A stretch of DNA of 64,000 nt from Mycolicibacterium flavescens (lineage in GTDB: Bacteria > Actinomycetota > Actinomycetes > Mycobacteriales > Mycobacteriaceae), in contig NZ_MIHA01000005.1 in the NCBI RefSeq assembly GCF_001722335.1, positions 186,001 to 250,000 of the forward strand, in the 5' to 3' direction. Each line of letters begins with the position of its first letter. Positions within the stretch are counted from its first letter, which is position 1. Below, piece by piece: positions 8,316 to 16,569 of this stretch. The notes beneath the pieces were generated by a model. The model worked only from the letters and a program-made list of their open reading frames with translations. It ran no database searches and was not told where the DNA came from. Position numbers and translations under genes: made by a program.

Positions 8316-10132
8316 CGCAGTTCGAGTTCCCAGTTCTGCCCGAGCTTGGTGGCCTGCGCGATCTCGACGGGGACGATGTCGGGCATCGCGAACAGCGCGC
8401 GTGACAGCGGGTTGATCAAAATGGTCTCGATCGCCGACACGACGCCGCGTCCGCCGTTGTTGGAGTCGGCGGTGGCCGCGGCCCGGATCGTGGTGCGCGC
8501 CTCGTCGGACATCGTGATCGGCACCCCGAACCGGGTGGACGCGGTGTCCAGGGCCCGCGAGATCGACCCCTCGGCGATGTCGGCGAGCACCTCGGTCGGC
8601 AGGAAGTTGAACACCACGACACCTTCGCGCAGGCGGTTGTACAGCTCGGGGCGGCCGAGGGTCTCGCGGAAGTGGATCTCGATGTAGTCGCGCACCTTGG
8701 TGTCGATGGCATCGGGCGGGTCGGCGATCGTCACGTTGTTGACCGGCCGGCCGTCGGGCCCGGGGATCACGATGCCGAGGTTGGTGGTGAACACGATGAT
8801 CGACTCGGTGAAATGCACGGTGGCGCCGCGGCCATCGGTGAGCCGGCCATCGTCGAGGATCTGCAGGAACTTGTCGAGGATCCGCGGGTGGGCCTTCTCG
8901 ATCTCGTCGAACAGGATCACCTGGAACGGCCGCGCCCGCACTCCGTTGGTGAGCTCACCGCCGGCGTCGAACCCGACGTAACCCGGCGGCGCGCCGATCA
9001 GCCTGGCCTCGTTCTGCTCGGCGGCGAATTCGCTCATGTCGAAACGCAGGTAGGCCTTCTCGTCGCCGAACACGATCTCGGCGATCGCCTTGGCCAGCTC
9101 GGTCTTGCCGACACCGGTCGGACCGGCGAAGAACAGCACCCCGCGCGGCCGGCTCGGCTGACCGCGCATGTGTGCGCCACCGAGGCCGATCGCCGCGCGT
9201 TTGAGGATGTCGAGGGTGCGGATCACCGCGTGCGGCTGCCCGAGCACCCGTTCGGCGAGCTCGACGTCGGCACCCGCGATACGTTCGCGCAGTTCGGGTT
9301 TCACCCACGGGTTGTCCGGCACACCGATGCGGTACGCGCGGACGGCGTCGGCGATCTCGGTGGCGGGCACCTCGCTGGCGGCGGCCAGCGCGCAGATGTC
9401 GCGGATCGCGCGGCAGTGCAGCCCGTGGGTCAACTCGGCGAACGTCTCGACCAGGGCGTCGCCGTCGTCGGCCGGGAAGCCCGGCACCCGGCGCAGCATC
9501 AGGTCGCACATCTGCAACCGCGCACCCAGATCCGGTGTGGGCACCACGGTGGTGCGGATCGCGTGGTTGCCGGAGCTGAACCAGGCCGGCAGGTCGCCGG
9601 GCTGGTCGATCAGCCAGACGATCACCGGATAACTGCCACCGAAACGCACAGCGTCGTAAGCCAATTGGTTGGCCGCCGCCAGAAACGTGCGCTGCTCCTC
9701 GGTCAGCGGATCGTCGAACAACCGTCCGGCGTCGGGGAACATCAGCGCGATCGGTGCGCCGGGGTCGACGCCGGGCTGCACGGCGGTGAGCGCCTCGAGC
9801 ACCTGCCGCAGCATGTCCCACGACAGCCGGGCCCCGAGTTCGAGGTTGTTGACCGCGCCGAGGATCCGGCTGGCGTCGGGGGTGAAGGAACCGGTCTTGT
9901 CGGCGACGACGGCGAGCCCGGCCGAATGCGTGTAGGTCAGCATCGCCGCGAAACCCTGCTCGCGCAGCACGAACCACAGCGCGTCGGTCATCGACATCGG
10001 CCACCGCCGCCCGGCCGGGTCGTCGAGCAGATACATGTCGCGCAGGTTCCCGGTCAGGATGAGCTGCGGGTGCATGCGGGTGGCGAGGTCGATCTCGCGG
10101 ATCCAGGCCGGCCGCTGCTGCGGCGCGGTCAC
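8312..10132 (-). CDS. AAA+ ATPase with a ClpB-D2-like module
   Basis: The product has 606 residues and starts at GTG (GTGA overlap with the upstream gene). Residues about 15-270 look like a degenerate AAA module with no Walker A. The second module has Walker A GPTGVGKT (337-344), the pore loop GYVG (384-387), Walker B VILFDEIEKAH (405-415), sensor-1 TTN and a ClpB-type C-terminal small domain. It has no Clp N-domain, no coiled-coil M-domain and no ClpP-binding loop that I can see. It should form a ring that unfolds or remodels proteins. In this context the client may be a phosphorylated or radical-modified partner. It resembles ClpV of type VI secretion only in being a Clp-like ATPase beside kinase, phosphatase and FHA genes. 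Confidence 0.92.
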   Translation of the reverse strand: MTAPQQRPAWIREIDLATRMHPQLILTGNLRDMYLLDDPAGRRWPMSMTDALWFVLREQGFAAMLTYTHSAGLAVVADKTGSFTPDASRILGAVNNLELGARLSWDMLRQVLEALTAVQPGVDPGAPIALMFPDAGRLFDDPLTEEQRTFLAAANQLAYDAVRFGGSYPVIVWLIDQPGDLPAWFSSGNHAIRTTVVPTPDLGARLQMCDLMLRRVPGFPADDGDALVETFAELTHGLHCRAIRDICALAAASEVPATEIADAVRAYRIGVPDNPWVKPELRERIAGADVELAERVLGQPHAVIRTLDILKRAAIGLGGAHMRGQPSRPRGVLFFAGPTGVGKTELAKAIAEIVFGDEKAYLRFDMSEFAAEQNEARLIGAPPGYVGFDAGGELTNGVRARPFQVILFDEIEKAHPRILDKFLQILDDGRLTDGRGATVHFTESIIVFTTNLGIVIPGPDGRPVNNVTIADPPDAIDTKVRDYIEIHFRETLGRPELYNRLREGVVVFNFLPTEVLADIAEGSISRALDTASTRFGVPITMSDEARTTIRAAATADSNNGGRGVVSAIETILINPLSRALFAMPDIVPVEIAQATKLGQNWELELR

Positions 10133-11331
10133 AGCGTCCGCCTCTTCTCGGCGGGCTTGGCAGCCCTGGCGGCCGAGGGTTTCACGAGTTTGTCGTCGGC
10201 GACCTTCTGCACGGCGTAGGCGCCCGGGGCGTGCCGCAGATCGACGTCGAGGTCGACGCCGTCGCGCTTGGCCAGCTCCACCATCTTGTCCAGCGCGTCG
10301 CAGAACACCCGTTCGGCCGCGGCGTCCTCGTCGGCGGTGGTGATCACGGCGTCGGAGCGCACCGCCTGCGCGGTGAACCGGTTGGATCCCGGCTCCAGCC
10401 GCACCTTGACCCCGTAGTGCGACGAGCCGTTGCGCGCGAGCGCCGCGTTTGCGCCCGACAGGTCGGTCGAGAACTGCGGTCCCACCACGTAACCCAGCTC
10501 CTGCAGCGCCCGGTGCATGACGCGCACGACGTGCTGGCGGTCGGCCTCGGCGTCGGCCTGTGCGACCGCGGCGTCGACGGCGGCGATGAGGTCGTCGGGC
10601 ACCGCGGTCGCGTCGGCGGCGATCAGTGCGGAGATGCGGTCACGCAATGCGTCGGCGGCGGGTACCTCCGCGAGGCGGGCCCGCATGGCGGTCAACTCGG
10701 CGCGGGTCGCCGCGACCGCCTCCCGGCGCGCGGTGGCGGCGCGGCTCCCGGTGATGACCAGGTCGAGTTCGTTGAGCAACAGGTCGATTCGCGTCTCCGA
10801 CCCGGCGCGCTTGATGTCGGCGACGAGTTCCTGCACCCGGGTCGGGTCGTGGTCGAGGGTCGCGAGGTCACGGATGCGACGGCCGAGACGCTCGTTGACG
10901 CGGTCCCGGTCGACGGCCGCCGGTTCAGGCGTTTGGGGGCGTGTCGATTCCCATCGTGACGCGCGGTGCGTCGTCGTCGGTTGTGCTTGTGCCTGAACGC
11001 TTTCCACGAGGCCGGCGACCTGGGCGGCGTGTGCGCTCTGCGCGGCCTCCTCGCGGGCCGCCGAAAGCGCGGTGGCCGCCTGTTCGGTCGCGGCCTGCAG
11101 GGCCTGCGCGGCGGCGGTGTACGCCGTCGAGTCCGCGTGCGCCGACGGTGGGGCGGGCCGTTCGCACGCCGGGGCGCTGCCGGCCACCTGCAGCAGCACC
11201 GCCCGGCGGGAAACGACGTCCTGCCAACGCGATTCGGCCCCCGCGTAAGCGGCCTTGGCGTCGCGCAGCATCCGGGCTTCGCGTTGTTCGGCGGTCTCGA
11301 CGTGGTAGGCGCCGCCCTTGGGTCCACTCAC
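10129..11331 (-). CDS. coiled-coil protein of unknown function
   Basis: The product has 400 residues and starts at GTG at 11331, in a GTGA overlap with the stop of the membrane protein gene; a longer in-frame ORF upstream only shadows that gene. Residues about 70-270 are rich in Ala, Glu, Gln and Arg and predict long helices or coiled coil. A more globular part (about 275-370) includes MHRALQELGYVV and FTAQAVRSDAV, and the C-terminal tail is basic (KPSAARAAKPAEKRRTL). No family is recognised. It is the second gene of the operon, directly before the AAA+ ATPase, and could be its adaptor or a structural subunit. Confidence 0.85.
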   Translation of the reverse strand: MSGPKGGAYHVETAEQREARMLRDAKAAYAGAESRWQDVVSRRAVLLQVAGSAPACERPAPPSAHADSTAYTAAAQALQAATEQAATALSAAREEAAQSAHAAQVAGLVESVQAQAQPTTTHRASRWESTRPQTPEPAAVDRDRVNERLGRRIRDLATLDHDPTRVQELVADIKRAGSETRIDLLLNELDLVITGSRAATARREAVAATRAELTAMRARLAEVPAADALRDRISALIAADATAVPDDLIAAVDAAVAQADAEADRQHVVRVMHRALQELGYVVGPQFSTDLSGANAALARNGSSHYGVKVRLEPGSNRFTAQAVRSDAVITTADEDAAAERVFCDALDKMVELAKRDGVDLDVDLRHAPGAYAVQKVADDKLVKPSAARAAKPAEKRRTL

Positions 11332-12035
11332 AGCCGGCCCCGCCCACCGAAGGCCGCGGTCACAGCGCGGGTGGCGAAGTAGGCACCGCAGTACAGCAGG
11401 ATCACCGTCAGACCGGCCGCGTTGCCGCCGCACGTGCCGCCGTCGACCGTGGAGACGAACACCGCGTGCGCGCCGAGCGCCACGGCCGCCAGGCTGGTCA
11501 CCACGATCGGTAACCGGACAACCAGGAGCCCCAACGCGAATGCGGTCGGCACCAGCACGGCGAGCACCACCAGATCCGAGGTGGTGCCGTAGGTCAGAAA
11601 CGACGTGACGGTCAGGAGCGTCTCCACCGATCCGAGCAGCGCCACGCCGAGACCGCGCCGGAACGGCTTGTGCAGCGTGACGAACGAGGCGAACGCGGCG
11701 ACTGAAGCGACCGCCAGCACGAGGATCAACGCGGCCCACCGCAGCGGTGTCGCGACTCCGTTGCCGCACACCCCGGTGGCGAATGCCAGCGCGGCGGGGA
11801 AGACCAGCAAGATCGCCATGCCGTCGTAGAGCCACATCGCCGGGCCGCGCAGGAAGTTGGAGATCGCGAACACCGCCGAAGCGATGCCGATGCCGATCGC
11901 CACCATCAGCACACCGCTGTCGGTCGAGCCGGCCGACGACACCATGGCGCCGAAAGCCACCGCGGTGACCAGGCCGCTGACGAACGGGCCGATCGCGTCG
12001 GCGTCAGTTCCCAGATTCTTGGTGCTGATGCTCAT
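11328..12035 (-). CDS. polytopic membrane protein, first gene of the kinase-AAA-radical SAM operon
   Basis: The product has 235 residues and consists almost entirely of hydrophobic segments (about seven TM helices) with short loops and four Cys in two loop regions. No transporter motif is seen. ATG at 12035 is preceded by a GGGAG about 12 bases upstream, a poor spacing. With no gene upstream on this strand for 150 bases, the operon promoter should lie in 12036-12185, shared divergently with the DUF3060 gene. It may anchor the system in the membrane. Confidence 0.85.
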   Translation of the reverse strand: MSISTKNLGTDADAIGPFVSGLVTAVAFGAMVSSAGSTDSGVLMVAIGIGIASAVFAISNFLRGPAMWLYDGMAILLVFPAALAFATGVCGNGVATPLRWAALILVLAVASVAAFASFVTLHKPFRRGLGVALLGSVETLLTVTSFLTYGTTSDLVVLAVLVPTAFALGLLVVRLPIVVTSLAAVALGAHAVFVSTVDGGTCGGNAAGLTVILLYCGAYFATRAVTAAFGGRGRL

Positions 12036-12185
12036 CGCGGCGAGTGCTCCCAGTTATCGACCGCTCCGCTTACACGGAACATCTCATCGTCGCCGACACG
12101 GCGGGCCCTGGGTATCGACCGTTCGACTGACATCGCCTCGAGGTGGGCATTGAGCTGGGGCGTTGTGCTGTGGCAGCATCTGCCC

Positions 12186-12887
12186 ATGAACCCGGAGGAC
12201 GACCCGGAGGCCCGGATCCGCCAGCTCGAGCAACCGCTGGCCAACTCGGGCGTCGAACTCGGCACCACCGACCCGGCCGCGACACCGCCGACGTCGCCGC
12301 TGCCGCCACCGGTCTACGCCGGCCCGTATCAGCCGCCCTACGACCAGTCGCCCTACGCGGCGCCGCCGTTCGGTGTCGCCTATCCGCAGGTAGCGAAGTC
12401 CGGTGTGCCGGTCGGGCTCGTCCTGGCGATGATCGGCGTGGTCGCCGTTCTGATCGTCGCGGGCATCGGCGCCGTCGTCTGGATGGTGTCGTCGTCGAAC
12501 CCCGGGACCAGCGCGCGGCCGGTCGGCAGCGGGTCGTTCGACGACGTGCCGACGTGGGTGCCGCCGAGTTTCCCGTCGGTGGTGGTGCCGACCGAGCAGC
12601 CTCCGCAGGTGGCGGTGGCCCCGGCGGGCGAGAATTACAGCATCTCCGGCGTCGACAACGTGGAGACCGTCGAATGCAACGGCAGCGAGATCAGCATCAG
12701 CGGGGTCAACAACACCGTGACGCTGCTCGGCCACTGCCTGAGCGTGAACGTCTCGGGTGTCGAGAACAACGTCGAGCTCGACAGCGCCGACCGGATCAGC
12801 GCGTCGGGCTTCGACAACGAGGTGATCTACCACAGCGGCGAGCCCGAGGTCGCCGCGACGTCGCGCAATATCGTCGCGAAAGGTTAG
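12186..12887 (+). CDS. DUF3060-type membrane-anchored protein
   Basis: The product has 233 residues. ATG at 12186 is preferred over an upstream GTG-type start because the sequence from [18 protein letters not shown] matches the usual head of such mycobacterial proteins (recalled). A Pro/Tyr-rich cytoplasmic stretch is followed by one TM segment (about 77-100) and an external domain of short repeats built on the pattern ISGVxNxVxxxG, typical of DUF3060 and predicted to form a small beta-solenoid. The function is unknown. It ends in a 4-base convergent overlap with the dehalogenase gene. Confidence 0.85.
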   Translation: MNPEDDPEARIRQLEQPLANSGVELGTTDPAATPPTSPLPPPVYAGPYQPPYDQSPYAAPPFGVAYPQVAKSGVPVGLVLAMIGVVAVLIVAGIGAVVWMVSSSNPGTSARPVGSGSFDDVPTWVPPSFPSVVVPTEQPPQVAVAPAGENYSISGVDNVETVECNGSEISISGVNNTVTLLGHCLSVNVSGVENNVELDSADRISASGFDNEVIYHSGEPEVAATSRNIVAKG

Positions 12888-13780
12888 GTCCGCCAGTCGC
12901 GGATCCGCGCCGCCAGCTCCGGGCCGCAGTCCTCCTGGACGAAGTGGCTGCCGTTGATGCGGGCGTGCGGCTGGCCGGCCGCGCCGGGGACGTGCGCGAT
13001 CAGCGGGCGGTCGGCGCGGCCGAGAATCGGGTCCTTGGCGCCGAAGATGCACAGGAACGGTTTCTCCCAGCGCCCCAACGCATCCCACGCGGCGCGGTTG
13101 GCGGGTAGCGCGGGGTCGTCCTGATCGGTCGGCACCAGTGCGGGGAACGCGCGGGTGCCGGCCTGAAATCGCTTGTCGGGAAACGGGGCGTCGTATCCGG
13201 CGCGGATGCGGGCGGGGACGTCGGTGACGGTGCCGAACGCGACGATCCGCCCGGCCGGAAAAACCGGGGTGTGGCGGGCGAACGCGCGCCAGATGCGGAA
13301 CGGCAGGTTCGCCTCCATCTGGCCGGCCGGCAGGAATCCGTTGGCCACCACGATGCGGGCGACGCGGTGGTCCTGTTCGGCGGCGATCCGCAGGCCGATC
13401 AGCGATCCCCAGTCCTGCACGACGATCGTCGTCTCGCGCAGATCGAGCGCCTCGAACCACGCGGTCACCCACTCGACATGGCGCAGATAGGTGTAATCCG
13501 CTGTGCGAGTGGGCTTGTCGGAGCGGCCGAAGCCGATCAGGTCGGGCGCCAGCACGCGGTGACCGGCGGCGGCCAGCGGCGGAATCATGGTGCGGTACAG
13601 GTAACTCCACGTCGGTTCACCGTGCAGAAGGACGACGGGCGGGCCGTCGGCGGGGCCTTCGTCGACGTAGTGCATGCGCACGTCTTGGGTGTCTGTCGCG
13701 GCGACGTCGACGTAGTGCGGCGCGAACGGGTAGCCCGCGAGGTTGTCGAACCGGGAGTCGGGGGTGCGCAGCACGTCCAT
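12884..13780 (-). CDS. dhmA: haloalkane dehalogenase, DhmA/DmbB type (subfamily I)
   Basis: The product has 298 residues, as expected for the family, and starts at [11 protein letters not shown]. From memory this matches the N-terminus of M. tuberculosis Rv2296 closely. It is an alpha/beta hydrolase that cleaves carbon-halogen bonds with water. The nucleophile is the Asp in VQDWGS, followed by the first halide-stabilising Trp; the second Trp is in FRIW of the cap; the acid is probably the Asp of AKDP; the base is His in GSHFVQED. The HGEP oxyanion motif is present. An SseB-like sulfurtransferase lies 1.5 kb away; in M. tuberculosis sseB (Rv2291) is also near Rv2296. The physiological substrate is not known. 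Confidence 0.92.
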   Translation of the reverse strand: MDVLRTPDSRFDNLAGYPFAPHYVDVAATDTQDVRMHYVDEGPADGPPVVLLHGEPTWSYLYRTMIPPLAAAGHRVLAPDLIGFGRSDKPTRTADYTYLRHVEWVTAWFEALDLRETTIVVQDWGSLIGLRIAAEQDHRVARIVVANGFLPAGQMEANLPFRIWRAFARHTPVFPAGRIVAFGTVTDVPARIRAGYDAPFPDKRFQAGTRAFPALVPTDQDDPALPANRAAWDALGRWEKPFLCIFGAKDPILGRADRPLIAHVPGAAGQPHARINGSHFVQEDCGPELAARIRDWRT

Positions 13781-13927
13781 GTGTCTGCAGCGTAGACCTG
13801 CGGGTCCCCCGATCGGAGGACATCGGATTCCTCCCCCTGATCCACCGGTTGCCCGACAGATTTCGTCGCCGCGGTGCCGCATCGTTGAGTCATCACCGGA
13901 GCACGAACTCACCGAGGAGCTAACGAC

Positions 13928-14179
13928 ATGAACACCACCACCACCACCACCACCAGCCGCATCGCCCGCATCTTCGCCGTCCCCTTCGTCGCCGCCGGAC
14001 TGCTCGCCGGCGCGTTCTGCTTCTCCGCCGCAGCGCACGCCGGCACCTACTCGCCGGACCACACCCCGCGGCCGGGCATCGTCGCGACGCCCGACACCCA
14101 CGCCCAGCCGGTCGGCCCCGGTACGACGCATCACCGTCACGGCTACTTCCACGTCCAGGACCTGGGCCTGCTGCCGTAG
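13928..14179 (+). CDS. small secreted protein
   Basis: The product has 83 residues, with a GAGGAGC ribosome binding site 8 bases before the ATG. After a run of seven Thr and an Arg, a hydrophobic core ([17 protein letters not shown]) leads to a signal peptidase site at AHA-GT (about residue 38). The mature part is only about 45 residues, rich in His, Pro and Gly, and could bind metal. It is expressed alone, followed by a strong terminator. No family recognised. Confidence 0.8.
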   Translation: MNTTTTTTTSRIARIFAVPFVAAGLLAGAFCFSAAAHAGTYSPDHTPRPGIVATPDTHAQPVGPGTTHHRHGYFHVQDLGLLP

Positions 14180-14192
14180 AACCCTCCACATA

Positions 14193-14229
14193 GAGGCCCT
14201 CCCCGGGTGGCGTATTCGGGGAGGGCCTC
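14193..14229 (+). terminator. intrinsic terminator after the small secreted protein gene
   Basis: A perfect 13-bp stem (14193-14205 with 14217-14229, GAGGCCCTCCCCG) closes an 11-base loop 13 bases after the stop codon. There is no long T-run, as is common in mycobacterial terminators. Confidence 0.8.
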
Positions 14230-14268
14230 GCTTCGTTGCTCGCGCCGTCGTCGTCGCCGCCCCACAAT

Positions 14269-14331
14269 CGCCGACTTCTGCGAGAGGGTCGCGATTTCAC
14301 GCGATCGACGACCCTGGCGCAGAAATCGGCG
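14269..14331. repeat. 63-bp palindromic repeat, copy A
   Basis: Arms CGCCGACTTCTGCG and CGCAGAAATCGGCG (one mismatch) enclose a second pair, AGGGTCG and CGACCCT. Copies B (15286-15348) and C (60345-60407) have exactly the same length and layout. It stands between two plus-strand genes. It is probably a dispersed intergenic palindrome able to form a long RNA hairpin. Confidence 0.85.
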
Positions 14332-14447
14332 CGCGACGGGCCCCCACCCGCGGCCCTCCCCACCCCGCAGTCGAGTTATCCACAACCCTGGCGTGGAAAC
14401 CGCCGACCGAGTGCTTATCTGTCGGTCGTCGCAGTGACGCTCCGGCC

Positions 14448-15311
14448 ATGTGGCAACCATTTCTCGGCCCCGAGGCGATCGCCGATGGCAGACTCACCCG
14501 CGGCCAACTCCGCTGGAACAACACCGCGATCCTGCCGCGGGTCTACGCTCCCAACGACGCCAAACCGACGGTCTACACCAATGCCGTCGCAGCCTGGCTG
14601 CACACCGGGCGCAAAGGCATCATCGCAGGCAGAGTGGCAGCCTCCCTGCACGGCGCCAAATGGGTCGACGCGTCCACGCCGGTCGAGATCATCACAACCC
14701 ACACCCGCCGCCGCTCGGGCATCATCGTGCACGAGGAACGCATCGCCGACGACGAGATCACCCATGTCAACGGTCTACCCGTGACCGCCGTCGCCCGCAC
14801 CGCGCTCGACCTGGGACGACACCTGCCTCGCGGTGCGGCCGTCGCGCATCTCGATGCCCTTTCACGGGCGACGGGCGTGACCGCCGATGACGCCCTCAGC
14901 CTGATCGACCGCTATCGCGGAGCGCGCGGAGTCCGACGCGCCCGCACCGCGCTCGACCTGATGGACGGCGGAGCGCAGTCACACGAGGAAACCCGCGTCC
15001 GGTTGATCCTCATCGACGCCGGACTCCCCAGACCGCGTACACAGATCAGGGTCAGCGACGGCCGCGACGAGGCCTTCCTCGACATGGGCTACGACGAACC
15101 GATGGTCGGGCTGGACTACGACGGGCTGCACCACAGCGAGGACCGACGGCAATACGTCTACGACATCGGACGGGACGCGTTCGTCGAGCGCCAGGGCTGG
15201 ATCGACATCCACGTGGTCAAGGAGCACAGCCGCGCATACATCTTGCATCGGGTCTATGAAGCGTTCGCCCGGCGCGGCTGGAACCCGCCGAAATCTGCAC
15301 GAGGGTCGTGA
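14448..15311 (+). CDS. AbiEi-like/DUF559-type protein (antitoxin-like head, nuclease-like tail)
   Basis: The product has 287 residues. The N-terminal half resembles mycobacterial proteins annotated as AbiEi-family antitoxin-like (Arg/His-rich stretches, GLPVTAVARTALDLGR). The C-terminal part (about 175-280) looks like a DUF559/Vsr-type PD-(D/E)XK nuclease: an acidic Glu in SHEETR, then DEAFLDMG and VGLDYDGLHH. No AbiEii-type toxin gene is adjacent, so a toxin-antitoxin role is not supported here. The stop codon lies inside repeat copy B, so the last residues (SARGS) come from the palindrome. The start ATG is the first available and has no strong ribosome binding site. Confidence 0.75.
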   Translation: MWQPFLGPEAIADGRLTRGQLRWNNTAILPRVYAPNDAKPTVYTNAVAAWLHTGRKGIIAGRVAASLHGAKWVDASTPVEIITTHTRRRSGIIVHEERIADDEITHVNGLPVTAVARTALDLGRHLPRGAAVAHLDALSRATGVTADDALSLIDRYRGARGVRRARTALDLMDGGAQSHEETRVRLILIDAGLPRPRTQIRVSDGRDEAFLDMGYDEPMVGLDYDGLHHSEDRRQYVYDIGRDAFVERQGWIDIHVVKEHSRAYILHRVYEAFARRGWNPPKSARGS

Positions 15312-15348
15312 AATCGCGAAATCTACGACCCTGGCGCAGAACTCGGCG
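15286..15348. repeat. 63-bp palindromic repeat, copy B, holding the stop codons of both flanking genes
   Basis: Arms CGCCGAAATCTGC... and ...GCAGAACTCGGCG enclose GAGGGTCGT and ACGACCCT. The plus-strand gene stops at 15309-15311 and the minus-strand sulfurtransferase at 15323-15325, both inside the element. The element therefore supplies the C-terminal codons of both convergent genes and probably also ends both transcripts. Confidence 0.85.
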
Positions 15349-16150
15349 CAGAACCGCGCTCCACCGGGCGCGACGGGTCCGCGCTCCACTCCGACCACGA
15401 GCCGGGAAACAGCGCGGCGTCCACACCGTCGGCCATCAGCGCCGCGACCACCACCGCCGCCGTCACCCCGGACCCGCAGTACACCGCGACGTCTGAGCCG
15501 GGCACCTCGATGTCGGCGCGCAGGGTGCCGTCGTCAGCCAGCAGGCTGGTGCTCGGCACGTTGACCGCGCCTGGGATGTGCCCGGCGACCGGGTCGACCG
15601 GTTCGACGTCACCGCGAAACCGCTCCGGCGCCCGCGCGTCGATCAGCACCTTCTCCGATAAGGACTCCGCGGTCACGGTCGGCAGCGCGCCGGCGTACAG
15701 GTCGTCGTGCGCAACGGTCACATCACCCGGCACCGGCGTGACGGCTCCGGACTCCAGCTCACCGCGCCAGGCCGCCAACCCGCCGTCGAGGATGCGCACG
15801 TCGGGGATGCCCGCGGCGGTCAGCACCCACCACGCCCGCGCCGAGCCCGCCCGGTTCCAGTCGTCGTAGACCACGACCGGCACACCCGTGCGCACACCCC
15901 ACCGCCGCGCCGCCTCCTGCAGCGCCGCACCCGACGGCAGCGGATGCCGGCCGCGACCGGTCACGCTGTGGTCGCTGAGCTCGTCGTCGAGCGAGACGTA
16001 CACCGCCCCGGGCAGATGCCCCTGCTCGTAGACGGGCCGACCGTCGGGCTCGGCGAGTTGCCAGCGGACATCCAGCAGTGTCACCGGCTCACCGGCGTCG
16101 AGCATCCGGGCCAACTCCGCGGCGGTGACGAAGACGTTGGAGCGTGTCAT
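15323..16150 (-). CDS. rhodanese-type sulfurtransferase (SseB-like)
   Basis: The product has 275 residues with two rhodanese domains (about 5-125 and 150-265). The active-site loop in the second domain is CGSGVTA, the form usual for 3-mercaptopyruvate sulfurtransferases; thiosulfate-specific enzymes usually have CRKGVTA. It moves sulfur as a Cys persulfide. The start MTRSNV at 16150 overlaps the SnoaL-like gene stop (ATGA). M. tuberculosis has a similar pairing of SseB (Rv2291) near DhmA (Rv2296), so this may be the sseB orthologue. The last residues fall in repeat copy B. Confidence 0.88.
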   Translation of the reverse strand: MTRSNVFVTAAELARMLDAGEPVTLLDVRWQLAEPDGRPVYEQGHLPGAVYVSLDDELSDHSVTGRGRHPLPSGAALQEAARRWGVRTGVPVVVYDDWNRAGSARAWWVLTAAGIPDVRILDGGLAAWRGELESGAVTPVPGDVTVAHDDLYAGALPTVTAESLSEKVLIDARAPERFRGDVEPVDPVAGHIPGAVNVPSTSLLADDGTLRADIEVPGSDVAVYCGSGVTAAVVVAALMADGVDAALFPGSWSEWSADPSRPVERGSAPSSAPGS

Positions 16151-16560
16151 CCCTCCGACGGTAGCGCGACCGGCACCGGATCCCACGTCAGCTCCCGCGA
16201 CGTGAAGTACCAGCCGCCCCGCTCGTAGATCAGCCGGTCGTCGAAGACGCCGGTGGACCGTGGCTGACCGTCGACGAACAACAGTGCCACGCAGCGCTGG
16301 GTGGCGTGCACACCGTCGACGACGATCTCGTTGTCCGCGGTCACCAACCGTCGCGCGTCACCGCCGTCGAACGCCGCCCGCAGATCGCTGAACTCCTGAC
16401 CGTCTCGCCGGTAGGTGGCTCCGGAGTGCCGGAACGTGGCGATCCAACCGGCCAGGTCGCCCGCCGCGTACAACCGGTTGTGCCGAGCCGTCAGGTTCAG
16501 GATCTCCGCCCTGGCCTGCAACCCGTCGAGCACGTACTGCTGCTGATACGTCAGCGTCAT
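16147..16560 (-). CDS. SnoaL/NTF2-like protein
   Basis: The product has 137 residues, the size of a single NTF2-like cone fold. The pattern ARHNRLYAAGDLAGWIATF near the N-terminus and DRLIYERGGWYFTSRELTW at the end are typical of SnoaL_4 proteins, which include small dehydratases, isomerases and ring-hydroxylating dioxygenase beta-type subunits. It lies downstream of the CoA-ligase and Rieske genes (9-base gap) in the same direction, so it may assist that pathway, for example as an accessory subunit. Confidence 0.8.
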   Translation of the reverse strand: MTLTYQQQYVLDGLQARAEILNLTARHNRLYAAGDLAGWIATFRHSGATYRRDGQEFSDLRAAFDGGDARRLVTADNEIVVDGVHATQRCVALLFVDGQPRSTGVFDDRLIYERGGWYFTSRELTWDPVPVALPSEG

Positions 16561-16569
16561 GACCCTCCT

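Noticed and set aside
4114..12035. Type VI secretion system, because of kinase, PP2C, FHA and Clp-like ATPase together
   Set aside because: No sheath (VipA/VipB), Hcp, VgrG, baseplate or IcmF-like gene is present, and the host is an actinobacterium.
14269..15348. CRISPR-like array
   Set aside because: The repeats are palindromic, about 1 kb apart, with genes between them and no spacer series.
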